The notes: generated by a model from the sequence alone, not told the origin. A stretch of DNA of 14,569 nucleotides from Holosporales bacterium (GCA_031279495.1 JAITIJ010000033.1:1-14569), one strand, 5' to 3'; positions 1 through 7,883 are shown, numbered from the stretch's first letter. Program-made: numbers and translations.

Positions 1-168
1 CTCAATTTTCATGACACGATTCATGCGCATGAGGTGGGATTACCGGGCAATGTTACGTTAGTTACGCATGGGAGAGATCAAGTCATTGCGACTGTAGTTG
101 CGCCGACCATCATGCCAACTGCAGCAACCGAAGCTACAGAGAAGGCAGATGATCAGTCGGGAGCTTAG
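1..168 (+). CDS. rplY: 50S ribosomal protein L25/Ctc, C-terminal end (partial)
   Basis: Only the last 55 codons lie in the window; the gene starts before position 1. The frame reads through HDTIHAHEVGLPGNVTL and then VIATVVAPT, followed by an acidic Ala/Thr/Glu-rich tail. This is the usual end of the long (Ctc/TL5-type) L25 proteins, where the C-terminal beta domain closes with an 'ATVVAPT'-like strand. L25 binds 5S rRNA in the large ribosomal subunit. The stop codon TAG (166-168) directly abuts the ATG of pth at 169. The rplY-pth pair is common in bacteria and supports both calls; the zero-base junction suggests co-transcription and translational coupling. Because only the tail is visible, the identity rests on the tail motif plus the neighbour. 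Confidence 0.85.
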   Translation, partial: LNFHDTIHAHEVGLPGNVTLVTHGRDQVIATVVAPTIMPTAATEATEKADDQSGA

Positions 169-783
169 ATGGAGGCTCCTTTAGTTGTTATCGGTCTAGG
201 AAATCCCGGATCGACATATGAGGCCCATCGGCACAATGCAGGAAGCCTTGCTCTTCAGGGAATAGAGCAGTACTGGCGGTTCCCCTCTTTTGTGAACAAG
301 AAAAGCTTTGAGTTCAGTGCAGGGTTGTTGGAAGGCTGCAGAGTCTTCTTGCTACGGCCTTTAACGTTTATGAACGATTCCGGACGTGCCGTGGGTTTGT
401 GTGCAAACTTTTATAAGTTGTCATCTGAGGCGTTTCTGGTGTTGCATGACGATATAGACCTTTCATTTGGCACGATTAAGCTGAAGCATGGAGGCGGAAA
501 TGGTGGGCACAATGGATTAAGAAGTATCGACAGTGTCTTAGGACCATCTTACTGGCGCTTGCGCATAGGAATTGGCCACCCTGGACATAAAGGCCTTGTT
601 GTGCCGTATGTTCTTAGCCCTTTTTCAAAAGGCGAGAAAGAGGTTTTGGCATCGATCTTCGTAACGGTTGCAGAGCAACTTCCCCTATTTGTCCGCGGAG
701 AAACGACCCTTTTTGCGCAACGCCTAAAAGCAGCTCTTGTCGCACCAGACGCACCGGCGGAGGAAGAAGGGAATAAAATATAG
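169..783 (+). CDS. pth: Peptidyl-tRNA hydrolase
   Basis: Cytoplasmic esterase that frees tRNA from peptidyl-tRNAs dropped by stalled ribosomes. The 204-residue length fits the bacterial Pth family. Visible motifs: N-terminal GLGNPG (residues 9-14) with Asn12; the RHN block with the catalytic-type His22; RPLTFMN with Asn69; HDDID with Asp94; and GGGNGGHNGL with Asn115. These match the catalytic and substrate-binding residues known for E. coli Pth (N10, H20, N68, D93, N114). The HRHN context, where TRHN is usual, is a minor variation. A YVLSPFSKGE block lies where the family has YVLG-like sequence. The C-terminus ends in an acidic Ala/Pro/Glu tail. The ATG sits directly on the L25 stop, so translation is probably coupled and no separate ribosome-binding site is needed. 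The enzyme looks fully functional. Confidence 0.97.
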   Translation: MEAPLVVIGLGNPGSTYEAHRHNAGSLALQGIEQYWRFPSFVNKKSFEFSAGLLEGCRVFLLRPLTFMNDSGRAVGLCANFYKLSSEAFLVLHDDIDLSFGTIKLKHGGGNGGHNGLRSIDSVLGPSYWRLRIGIGHPGHKGLVVPYVLSPFSKGEKEVLASIFVTVAEQLPLFVRGETTLFAQRLKAALVAPDAPAEEEGNKI

Positions 784-1370
784 CAGACTCTCTCTGCGAA
801 GGGGGCGTTGCAAAAAGTGAAGAATAAAAGAGCAAAGTTTGAGTTTTCCAATAAAACCCTTGCAGAATGAAGAAAAAGAAGGAGCTTCTCCCCCACTCTG
901 AACCAGACAGAGACGGACACAAATGCGGAGAAAGGTCATCTCATAGCTCATGAACAAGCAGAGACGAAAGCGAAGAAAACACTTCTCTTTATTCAAGAGA
1001 TGAAACTGAAGGCAGAATAAAATTCAAAACTGAAGGCAAAGAAAAAAACTTCCTCTAATTCAGAAAATACCAGCAAATCCGAATACAGGCTTTTTGCAGA
1101 GAATGGGCCAAGAGAGGGAAAATAAGATAAATAAAAAGTGAGCCGTGAGTGTATTAAACAGAAAGCGGATAACTCTGAGCTTTACTGAAAAAGATGAATG
1201 AAATAGGCGCCTCTTCCTTTCGCATTTCAATCTCTTGTCTTTTCTCAAAGGGTCTATTGAATACGGGGGCCCTATTTTTCTCACGTTCTCTTGTTTGGTT
1301 TTTCACAGGAAGTAATAGATTGGTATTTTTAGCAAAAAGCCTCCTTTCTATCGGAGTCTTCTAGCAAAAT
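784..1370. other. Gene-poor, purine-rich stretch after pth
   Basis: About 590 bases without a convincing gene. The + strand is strongly A/G-rich up to about 1125. One + frame is open from 902 to 1122 apart from a single TAA at 1018-1020. It encodes a Lys/Glu/Gln-rich hydrophilic sequence in which 'KLKA' occurs on both sides of that stop (the DNA repeat aaactgaaggca near 1002 and 1028). It has no start with a ribosome-binding site and no recognisable domain. It may be a decayed coding sequence or just biased DNA. Short frames on the - strand have no initiation signal either. No RNA gene was seen. Confidence 0.4.
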
Positions 1371-1407
1371 CAGCTGAAGAGGGCCTTCAGAGCTGCTGTT
1401 TTTATTT
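1371..1407. terminator. Rho-independent terminator, probably bidirectional
   Basis: The stem CTGAAG (1374-1379) / CTTCAG (1385-1390) has a 5-base loop. It is extended outwards by CAG (1371-1373) and CTG (1393-1395) across a two-base bulge. On the + strand it is followed by TTTTTATTT (1399-1407), a typical U-tract. On the - strand it is followed by ATTTT just below 1371. It lies directly after the stop codon of the - strand gene at 1402 and faces transcripts coming from pth, so it could close both converging units. Confidence 0.6.
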
Positions 1408-2031
1408 AGTCCCGAGTCGTGACACAAACGTCTGTCCATGGCCGGAAGAGCAGATGCCATCGAATCCTTCAGCAAGAACATCCAGAAATAGATCTTTACT
1501 TTTCAAGCCACACGCATCACGCGATCGTATCAGCATGTTAAACGCACCACTAAAGCTTTGATCAAATCCTCTTCTAGAGAAAAATATAAAACTCTTGTCC
1601 GAATGTTCTAGTAGACAAGTAACGTAGTCCCTGAACATCTGGAGAAGATACGCCGGGCTCGTTCCTTCAAAACAGGAAAAGACCACCTCATACATCAAAA
1701 AGCTTTCCATCCGAAAATAGCCACGATCTACACGATCTATCAGCACACGAACATCTTCCACTTCTTTGAACTGATTGTAACGCTTTCCCAATTCTTCTTG
1801 TGTCAGAGGCAAGATCGAAGATCCTCCTATCCTTTTCAGATAGTCCTCCTTTGTGACTTTTTCGTCGGTACCGACCTTCCGAAAAATAGGCCGTTTTCCA
1901 GATTCTGTCTCCTCCGTATCGGAATATACGGATATTCCCCTCATAGCGTTTCCCTTTGTCATAACACTGCAAAATACCATAGCTATAGCTACTGCTAAAT
2001 TGACAATTGTTCTTACAAACCGCTTTTTCAT
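1402..2031 (-). CDS. Exported protein of unknown function
   Basis: A 209-residue protein that I do not recognise. The N-terminus MKKRFVRTIVNLAVAIAMVF is a basic n-region plus hydrophobic core. It is followed by a small-residue segment ending GNA near residue 29, consistent with a Sec signal peptide and export to the periplasm or beyond. The mature part is mixed and soluble-looking, without membrane segments, and has a few Cys. ATG is preceded by a purine-rich AGGGGAAG, an acceptable ribosome-binding site. It starts 9 bases after the stop of the upstream gene (2041-2807), so the two probably form one operon. A hairpin terminator follows its stop directly. Both products are exported and unknown; no family assignment is offered. 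Confidence 0.7.
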   Translation of the reverse strand: MKKRFVRTIVNLAVAIAMVFCSVMTKGNAMRGISVYSDTEETESGKRPIFRKVGTDEKVTKEDYLKRIGGSSILPLTQEELGKRYNQFKEVEDVRVLIDRVDRGYFRMESFLMYEVVFSCFEGTSPAYLLQMFRDYVTCLLEHSDKSFIFFSRRGFDQSFSGAFNMLIRSRDACGLKSKDLFLDVLAEGFDGICSSGHGQTFVSRLGTK

Positions 2032-2040
2032 GCTCTTCCC

Positions 2041-2807
2041 CTAACAGGCCTTATTACCATCTAAGTTAAGAGTAAAGAAGCTTCTATTAACGTTCAAGAG
2101 CACAGTTGGTTTGGAATCGTATAGAGTCGACTTGTTTTCTTCCGTCCAAGTATATACATCTGCGTTGGTGGCGACTGAATACTCACGCAAAAAGTTTACA
2201 AGACGTGAGAATGCCGTTTCCTCCTCTTCAGGATGGGACATCTCGGTCAGAAATTCTTTCTCCAGTGTAGAAAAGAGGGTACCTTCTGTTTTTACTATGT
2301 TCCCAATAAGATCAACAAAGCACCGAAGATATATTTCAAAGTTTACGTCTCTATATTTTGAAAAACCCTCGACGGAATCTCTTGCGCCATTTGCAAAAAC
2401 CTTGTAGAGCCTTCCATCCTTGACTTCTGCAACTTTCTTTCCATAAGAGAACAGATGAAAACTATACGAACCTATATCTCCGCATACGAAGGTTCCTTCC
2501 AGATTAAGTTTCGTAGTAGGAATCGTTGTGTCCGGATCTGATGGATCCGGTATAGAAACCTTTTCCGTATACAATGAACAAGAGGAATGCTCACGCTTAG
2601 CTTCATTAAGAATGCGATGCAATATATTTTGTACAAATGTTGTACTATCCTTATGTGTGCTATTCTTACAGGATCGTTAATTGCCGCAGAAAGAAGTTGT
2701 TTCTCTTCGTTCATTATTATTTTTCTCGGATGCATTCCCTCTCCTTTAGGAAGGAACAAGAAGAATGCTGTGGTGACAAACAGTAATTTTTTTGCGGACG
2801 TGTTCAT
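2041..2807 (-). pseudogene. Exported protein of unknown function, frameshifted
   Basis: The start at 2807 has a strong AGGAG seven bases upstream and opens with MNTSAKKLLFVTTAFFLFLP, a clear signal peptide. This frame leaves the protein near 2620. The remaining coding sequence (through 2041) lies in another frame whose only possible independent start is a TTG at 2622 with no ribosome-binding site and no signal peptide. Adding one A to the AAAA run (coding strand, 2627-2630) would join the frames smoothly as ...QHLYKNILHRILNEAKRE..., giving 255 residues. So this is either a recent one-base deletion, a slippage site, or a sequencing error. If it is an error, the gene is intact. The product is unknown. 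It shares a short operon with the exported protein at 1402-2031. Confidence 0.65.
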
Positions 2808-2963
2808 TTCAAACTCCTGTTATTTGAATATGATTTAACTTTAATTGTATTTTGTTAAAAACAGTATTACAGATATAGACAAAACAAATGCTCACAAAAA
2901 CATCATATTGGTAAAATAAACGGCTAACCCTCAAAGCTTTCCGCCTGTTCAAACTAAAATCTT

Positions 2964-2969
2964 TATAAT
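2964..2969 (+). promoter_or_regulatory. Possible -10 box of the mutL promoter
   Basis: A perfect TATAAT on the + strand, 51 bases upstream of the mutL ATG at 3021. No good -35 hexamer is visible at 16-18 bases upstream, so the call rests on the -10 alone. The region between 2808 and 3020 is the divergent gap between mutL and the exported-protein operon and must carry promoters for both. Confidence 0.35.
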
Positions 2970-3020
2970 TTTTCTTCGCTTCTAGATATTGTCTGTTCTA
3001 CAATGGATTTAGGAGGGATA

Positions 3021-4760
3021 ATGTCCATTATTCGACGGTTATCTCCGTCTCTTATCAACCAGATTGCTGCCGGGGAGGTAATTGCGCGTCCCGCAGCGGC
3101 TGTAAAAGAACTTGTAGAGAATGCACTAGATGCTCAATCAACATGCATCGATGTGTATCTAGAAAACGGTGGCAAATCTGCCATTATCGTAAAAGACAAC
3201 GGCGTGGGGATGTCTTCTGAAGATCTTGCGCTGTGTGTTGAGCGTCATACGACATCAAAATTACAGGATCTCACGCGCATTTCCACCTTTGGCTTTCGAG
3301 GAGAGGCCTTGGCTGCTCTGGGTTCTGTATGCCGTATGACGATTACCTCTCGAAAACGCGAGAAATCGCAGGCTTTTTGCGTTAGGATTGAGGGCGGGCG
3401 CTTTATTGCTCCTTTGGCGCCCGCTGCTTTAACAGAGGGAACGCGTGTTGAGGCGCAAGATCTGTTCTTTGTAACGCCAGCTCGATTGAAATTTCTTAAA
3501 AGTACAGCTGTGGAATTGGGTCATTGCGCTCAGATAGTGAAGCGTCTGGCTCTTGCGAATCCGCATGTTACTTTCCAGTTTTTCGAAGGAAGTAAACGCC
3601 TTTTTTCTTATCAACAGAACGATCAAAAAACACGAATCATCGAGGTGCTTGAGAAGCTTTCAGCAGACAACTTGCTTTCTGTGGAGAAAACACAAGGTGC
3701 GTTGTCAGTCTTTGGGGTCATAGGGAAGCCTACGTGCACTCAGGCAACATCAGCAAAGCAGTTCTTTTTCGCCAACAAGCGCGCTGTTCAAGACGCTTGT
3801 TTCAATGCCTCTTTGCGTGCTGCGTATCAAGAGCTTATCGCCCGAGAAAGATATGCTGTCGCTGTTCTGTTTCTGGCTCTACCGCTTGAGGACATCGATG
3901 TTAACGTCCATCCTGCGAAGACCGAAGTTCGGTTTCGAGAAGCGCGGCGCATACAATTATTTCTGACGGAAGCTCTTTCTCAAACTCTGCGCACAGATAA
4001 ATCGATCTGGACAGGACCGAAAGATGCAGAGAAGCATTTCGCAGTGTCTTTTTCATCATCACCGCCTTCTTTCAAAACACCGCCGCCTTTCCCATGTAAT
4101 GCTTATCATTTGAAGGAAAGTCCACCGCCGCTTTATAAAGCGCCTCCTCCCTTGGAACAAAGTTCTTTCTTAGAGGACACAAATTATCCTCTAGGACACG
4201 CCAAAGCGCAAGTTCACAGGCGGTATATTGTCGCTGAGACACAAGATGAGATCGTTATTGTCGATCAGCATGCGGCACATGAACGTATTGTCTATGAAAA
4301 GATCAAGAGCGCTTTTGCTTCAACTGGAGCCGTTTCACAAGCGCTGCTTATGCCCATTGTCCTTCGATTCTCGAATGAATGTCTTGAACTTTTCGCCGAA
4401 CATCAAGCGGAGTTTGCCCGTTTAGGGTTGCAGTATCAAATAATAGAGCCAGAAGAATTGACGGTGTTCGCAATACCAACGTTTATGGAGGGCGCTGATC
4501 CAAAGCCTCTTATGCAAGACTTAGCAGAAGAGCTAAAGATGTGGGGCAAAGGCTTTGCTCTTGTTGAAAAATTTCACGAGGTATTTGCTACTTTTTCCTG
4601 CCATACGAGCATCCGTTCTGGTCGGGAGCTGTCGGTTATCGAGATGAACACGCTACTGAGAACGATCGAGCGCACCGAGCACAGTGGCCAATGCAATCAC
4701 GGCCGCCCAACTTACGTCAAAATCCCCCTTTCAAAATGCGATAAACTGTTCGAAAGGTGA
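3021..4760 (+). CDS. mutL: DNA mismatch repair endonuclease MutL
   Basis: ATP-dependent mismatch-repair protein that couples MutS recognition to strand incision. I chose ATG 3021 because AGGAGG (3011-3016) lies just upstream; ATG 3003 would add six residues and lacks a ribosome-binding site. Length is 579 residues. The N-terminal GHKL ATPase shows NQIAAGEVIARP, KELVENALDA (Glu30, Asn34), DNGVGM (Asp59), GFRGEAL (91-97) and NVHPAKTEVRF (295-305). A proline-rich linker (about 345-385, several PPP) leads to the C-terminal dimerisation domain. This domain carries DQHAAHERIVYE (415-426), matching the DQHA(X)2E(X)4E metal-dependent endonuclease motif, plus SCHTSIR and CNHGRP (variants of ACxxAxR and CPHGRP). 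It should therefore nick DNA itself, unlike E. coli MutL. It appears intact and probably forms its own transcription unit. Confidence 0.97.
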   Translation: MSIIRRLSPSLINQIAAGEVIARPAAAVKELVENALDAQSTCIDVYLENGGKSAIIVKDNGVGMSSEDLALCVERHTTSKLQDLTRISTFGFRGEALAALGSVCRMTITSRKREKSQAFCVRIEGGRFIAPLAPAALTEGTRVEAQDLFFVTPARLKFLKSTAVELGHCAQIVKRLALANPHVTFQFFEGSKRLFSYQQNDQKTRIIEVLEKLSADNLLSVEKTQGALSVFGVIGKPTCTQATSAKQFFFANKRAVQDACFNASLRAAYQELIARERYAVAVLFLALPLEDIDVNVHPAKTEVRFREARRIQLFLTEALSQTLRTDKSIWTGPKDAEKHFAVSFSSSPPSFKTPPPFPCNAYHLKESPPPLYKAPPPLEQSSFLEDTNYPLGHAKAQVHRRYIVAETQDEIVIVDQHAAHERIVYEKIKSAFASTGAVSQALLMPIVLRFSNECLELFAEHQAEFARLGLQYQIIEPEELTVFAIPTFMEGADPKPLMQDLAEELKMWGKGFALVEKFHEVFATFSCHTSIRSGRELSVIEMNTLLRTIERTEHSGQCNHGRPTYVKIPLSKCDKLFER

Positions 4761-5264
4761 GAGGGAATCAAGGAAGGATAGGGCATCTGCAGGCAAAAGA
4801 TCCTTAAGGTTTCTCCTTAACCCTTTACTATTTAATGCGCGCTGTCTGCGGATGCTTCCTTCGAACATGAAGGGTCGTAATGCTAGGTGCCTTGTGAAAT
4901 AGATCTGGTGAAGCTGCATAGGCCAAACGGAATTATTTCCCCGCCAGCAATCTTTTTCTGAGGCTAGCCTTCGTATCCTTTTAAAGTGCACCGCAGTGTT
5001 CCTCGTTCTTATTAAAAAGTTTCTTCTGTACAGTAGGTTTCGCCGCTTCACTATCTTCTCCAACACTGTCGCACAAGTAGTATCGATGCCTATAACTCAA
5101 GAAGTATTTAAGATGAATATGAGCAATTATTAGAAGATCTTTTCCCTTAAATAAGGCGACAATGGATGGAACTAAATCCCATCTAACAGCAGCTTTTGGA
5201 AGCTCCTCTACCAATTCTAAGACCCTATATCCTCTTTATAAAAGGATCATGGAAGGGCATAAGC
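4761..5264. other. Gene-poor gap between mutL and the RlpA-like gene
   Basis: About 500 bases without a supported gene. A weak hairpin (TTAAGG 4804-4809, CCTTAA 4815-4820, loop 5) lies after mutL but has no U-run, so it is a poor terminator candidate. Two overlapping - strand frames (within 4731-5066 and 4981-5214) are open but have no ribosome-binding site, no recognisable domain, and one runs into the mutL 3' end. They may be chance or remnants. Confidence 0.4.
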
Positions 5265-5265
5265 A

Positions 5266-5294
5266 TTGACGTTGATACTGTTTTGCAGCATATT
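5266..5294 (+). promoter_or_regulatory. Candidate sigma-70 promoter of the RlpA-like gene
   Basis: TTGACG (5266-5271) and CATATT (5289-5294) are separated by exactly 17 bases, a good -35 and a fair -10. Only six bases (5295-5300) lie between the -10 and ATG 5301. Transcription would then begin at or next to the start codon, giving a leaderless mRNA. This fits the absence of a Shine-Dalgarno sequence before this ATG. Confidence 0.45.
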
Positions 5295-5300
5295 TTTCTT

Positions 5301-5855
5301 ATGGGTTGCTTGTACAGATTTCTCTCTAGCAAGTGCTTCTGTACTATTTCCATTGGGTTTTTTCTGTTTTTAACGACTATCGCGCAAGCAAAAACGCATC
5401 TTCATCAACGAAGATTCTTAAAGACGACAACACAACATCGCTCTCTCCAGAACAAGTATCAAGTAGGAGTAGCTTCTTGGTATGGTGGGCGCGACCGTGG
5501 GAAACTAACAGCCTCTGGCATTCGGTTTAATCCTGATGCACTCGTAGCTGCGCACGCGACGCTGCCTCTGCCAACAGTAGTACGTGTTACAAATTTGTCT
5601 AATGGTCGTTCTGTTGAAGTGTTTGTGATCGACAGAATGCCGAAAAAACGTGGGCGCATTATAGATCTTTCTCAAAGTGTGGCGAAAAAACTCGGATTTA
5701 TGCGCAAAGGACTAACTCCTGTGCAAATCGAGGTCATATCTCGTCCGCCAATGAAATTCGTTCGAGCTTCTCTTAAAAGCTCAACGAAAACGCATCGTCA
5801 GAAGTTGAGCACATTGCGAAAGAAAAATGCCACAGAAAAGAGTCGCGTTCTATAG
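5301..5855 (+). CDS. rlpA: RlpA-like DPBB-domain protein, exported
   Basis: A 184-residue protein with a signal peptide (hydrophobic core about residues 16-27, likely cleavage after AQA at 30). It has one double-psi beta-barrel domain (about 55-137): GVASWYGG, TASG, AAHATLPLP, VRVTNLSNGRSVEV, DRMP, GRIIDLS. RlpA proteins are septal lytic transglycosylases that cleave denuded glycan. Against P. aeruginosa RlpA, His85 and Asp111 align with H131 and D157, but the residue aligning with Glu120 is Ile74 (TASGI instead of the usual TASGE/TSNGE). Activity may be lost or altered. There is no lipobox and no SPOR domain; the tail after about 145 is short and rich in Lys/Arg. I chose ATG 5301 because it starts the signal peptide and follows a good promoter; an upstream TTG at 5196 is less likely. 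Family membership is secure; true RlpA function is not. Confidence 0.85.
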   Translation: MGCLYRFLSSKCFCTISIGFFLFLTTIAQAKTHLHQRRFLKTTTQHRSLQNKYQVGVASWYGGRDRGKLTASGIRFNPDALVAAHATLPLPTVVRVTNLSNGRSVEVFVIDRMPKKRGRIIDLSQSVAKKLGFMRKGLTPVQIEVISRPPMKFVRASLKSSTKTHRQKLSTLRKKNATEKSRVL

Positions 5856-5896
5856 CTGTTTCTCTTGTTTGAAAGATAGATCGAATAGCCAGCCTT

Positions 5897-6697
5897 TTAC
5901 CGACGAGTTTTTCGAATGGTTATTGCAGCTATAGAAACGCCAAAAGACAAGAAAAGTATCAAGATAGTCGTTAGAGCGTTGATTTCTGGGGAAATCCCTA
6001 AGCGCAAGCTAGAAAAAATTACCATGGGTAATGTTGTCGCTCCTGGACCAGCGACAAAACTCGCGATTACGACATCATCTAGCGATAGAGCAAAAGCAAA
6101 AAGCCAGCCCGTTGCCACAGCAGGCGCGATCAAAGGAAGCGTAATTACAAAAAATACTTTAAGAGGAGATGCACCAAGATCCAGCGCCGCCTCCTCTAAG
6201 GATCTATCAAACTCTGCAAGACGTACTTGCACGACAGCAGTGACATAGGCGATTGCCAAAGTTGTGTGCGCGATAATAACGGTCATCACACCACGACTTT
6301 GTGGCCAACCAGTTAAATGCTGAATAGCAACAAACAAAAGCAATAAGGATAATCCCGTAACGATATCCGGCATAACCAAAGGAGCTGTGACCAATCCTGT
6401 AAAGAGCGTTTTGCCACGGAACCGCTGAAATCGCACAATTGCGACAGCCGCAAGTGTGCCCAAAACAACAGCAATAGTTGCAGAAATGGCAGCAATACGG
6501 AAACTTGTCCATGTTGCACGCAGCATAACGGTATCCGAGAGAAGCTCTTGATACCATTTGAGTGAGAATCCGGTCCATGTCGTCATTAATCGTGCTTTGT
6601 TAAAAGAAAAGAAGACGATGACAAGTAAAGGAATGTACAAAAACGCATATCCTAAGAACAATATGGTTTTCAATGTACGCGATGAAGAACCTGTCAT
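5897..6697 (-). CDS. potC: Spermidine/putrescine-type ABC transporter permease PotC
   Basis: Inner-membrane permease subunit (266 residues) of a polyamine-type ABC importer. Hydrophobic segments occur throughout. It starts LFLGYAFLYIPLLVIVFFSFN, a typical PotC/PotI beginning. The EAA loop is EEAALDLGASPLKVFFVITLP (about 168-188), the contact site for the ATPase. The C-terminus ends in a short basic RKTRR. I chose ATG 6697 because it overlaps the potB stop as ATGA and has AGAGG seven bases upstream. Two upstream ATG codons in frame (6715, 6787) would lie further inside potB. The 4-base overlap implies translational coupling with potB. PotC could equally be called PotI; the exact substrate (spermidine, putrescine or other) cannot be read from the permease. 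Confidence 0.93.
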   Translation of the reverse strand: MTGSSSRTLKTILFLGYAFLYIPLLVIVFFSFNKARLMTTWTGFSLKWYQELLSDTVMLRATWTSFRIAAISATIAVVLGTLAAVAIVRFQRFRGKTLFTGLVTAPLVMPDIVTGLSLLLLFVAIQHLTGWPQSRGVMTVIIAHTTLAIAYVTAVVQVRLAEFDRSLEEAALDLGASPLKVFFVITLPLIAPAVATGWLFAFALSLDDVVIASFVAGPGATTLPMVIFSSLRLGISPEINALTTILILFLSFGVSIAAITIRKTRR

Positions 6698-7617
6698 GCG
6701 CGTACCTCTCGCCATCGTTGCCAACAAGAAATCGGTAATACCACGAAAAGAATCAGCAAGATGGCCAAGGCAGATGCAACAGGCCAAGACATGTTAACAA
6801 AGAACTCGTTCCAGACGATACGTCCTATTGTCAATGTTTCTGATCCTCCGAGGAGCTCCGGAATGACATATTCTCCGATAGCGGGGATAAAAACCAAAAC
6901 AGAACCGGCAATCATGCCAGAAAAGGACAAGGGCAGTGTGATCGCGAGGAATGTTTTTAAAGGCCGGCAGCCAAGATCATGCGCAGCATCCAATAATTCT
7001 GTATCAATGCGCGTGATACTAACGCATAAAGGCAGAACCATAAAAGGAAGATAAGCGTATACAATTCCTAGACACACTGCGAAAGGAGTCTGCATTAACG
7101 CAAGAGGCTCTGAAATCAAACCAAAACGCAAGAAAAGGCCATTGATGACACCCGTTGGACTAAGGAGTGCTATCCATGCATAAACGCGGATTAAAAAGGA
7201 TGTCCAAAACGGCAGGATGACAAGCAGTTGAAGAATAGGCCGCACTTTCTCTGAAGATCGCGCAATGGTGTAAGCCATCGGATATCCTATCAGCAAGCAA
7301 CAGAACGTCGATGAACCAGCAATAGCAAAAGAAGTTATCAGTCCCCTCTGGTAAAGCTCGTCCCGGAACAAGGTCAGATAGCTGCTAATATTCAAACGAA
7401 TCTGTAGCAACCCTTCTGGGAGAATAGAGACAATGTCCGTATAAGGAGGCCGTGCTAAGATGGCATCTGAAAAACTAATTCTCAACAGAAATAGACACGG
7501 AATAAGGAAGAACACCAGTAACCAGATGTAAGGAATTGCGGTAATCAGAGCATGCCCACGACGACTGAGGATATCGTAGGGCACTCTCTTGCGAACCTTT
7601 CTGAAGGGGCGTTTCAC
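6694..7617 (-). CDS. potB: Spermidine/putrescine-type ABC transporter permease PotB
   Basis: Partner permease of PotC, about 307 residues. After a basic N-terminus comes the first membrane span (IPYIWLLVFFLIPCLFLLRI), then a periplasmic loop typical of PotB/PotH, and further spans. The EAA loop reads DAAHDLGCRPLKTFLAITLP. PAIGEYVIPELLGG, a common PotB block, follows. GTG 7617 is preferred because AAGGGA sits eight bases upstream; GTG 7623, two codons earlier, is only two bases from that site and is less likely. potB is first in the visible operon, and its upstream neighbour is divergent. The ATPase (potA/potG) and binding protein (potD/potF) are therefore encoded elsewhere. Together PotB and PotC would form the transmembrane channel for polyamine uptake, useful to a host-dependent bacterium. 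Confidence 0.93.
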   Translation of the reverse strand: MKRPFRKVRKRVPYDILSRRGHALITAIPYIWLLVFFLIPCLFLLRISFSDAILARPPYTDIVSILPEGLLQIRLNISSYLTLFRDELYQRGLITSFAIAGSSTFCCLLIGYPMAYTIARSSEKVRPILQLLVILPFWTSFLIRVYAWIALLSPTGVINGLFLRFGLISEPLALMQTPFAVCLGIVYAYLPFMVLPLCVSITRIDTELLDAAHDLGCRPLKTFLAITLPLSFSGMIAGSVLVFIPAIGEYVIPELLGGSETLTIGRIVWNEFFVNMSWPVASALAILLILFVVLPISCWQRWREVRA

Positions 7618-7734
7618 AAACACGATCCCTTAATTCATACAGCGTATATTATCCTTATTTTCTGTCTTTAAAAGATCAGTGCACAGTCTCTTTCCTCACA
7701 ATCGACTGCACTAGACTAGCTGCCCGTATCTTTC

Positions 7735-7743
7735 TGCTATACT
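7735..7743 (+). promoter_or_regulatory. Extended -10 promoter upstream of the S8 autotransporter
   Basis: TGCTATACT matches the extended -10 form TGn-TATAnT (TATACT at 7738-7743). No strong -35 lies 17 bases upstream, which extended -10 promoters tolerate. Transcription would start near 7750, giving a leader of about 200 bases before ATG 7948. Confidence 0.4.
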
Positions 7744-7751
7744 ATACCTCT

Positions 7752-7850
7752 ATGTCGCAATTTTATTGTTTTCAGGAAACGTCTCTATGTAACAGCCCCT
7801 CTTGTGCTATTTCTTATATTAAATTGTGCAACGACCGCTTATTCGACTAA
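7752..7850 (+). CDS. Possible 32-residue leader ORF
   Basis: ATG 7752 lies 8 bases after the TATACT box, so it would be at or very near the transcript start with no Shine-Dalgarno. The frame encodes 32 residues (starts MSQFYCFQETSLCN, with four Cys in total) and ends at TAA 7848-7850, 13 bases before the hairpin at 7864-7883. No family is recognised. It could be a leader peptide controlling the downstream gene, or a chance ORF; there is no direct evidence of translation. Confidence 0.2.
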   Translation: MSQFYCFQETSLCNSPSCAISYIKLCNDRLFD

Positions 7851-7863
7851 CCTTCAATGTTTA

Positions 7864-7883
7864 TTTAAGGTTGTTACCTTAAA
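7864..7883 (+). promoter_or_regulatory. 8-bp perfect hairpin in the autotransporter leader
   Basis: TTTAAGGT (7864-7871) and ACCTTAAA (7876-7883) form a perfect 8-bp stem around a 4-base loop. No U-run follows, so it is not a standard terminator. It lies between the tiny leader ORF and ATG 7948 and could be a regulatory or mRNA-stability structure. Confidence 0.35.

Noticed and set aside
4804..4820. Hairpin TTAAGG/CCTTAA after mutL as a terminator
   Set aside because: Short AT-rich stem and no U-run.
4731..5066. A 111-codon frame on the - strand overlapping the mutL 3' end
   Set aside because: It overlaps a secure gene, has no ribosome-binding site and shows no recognisable domain.
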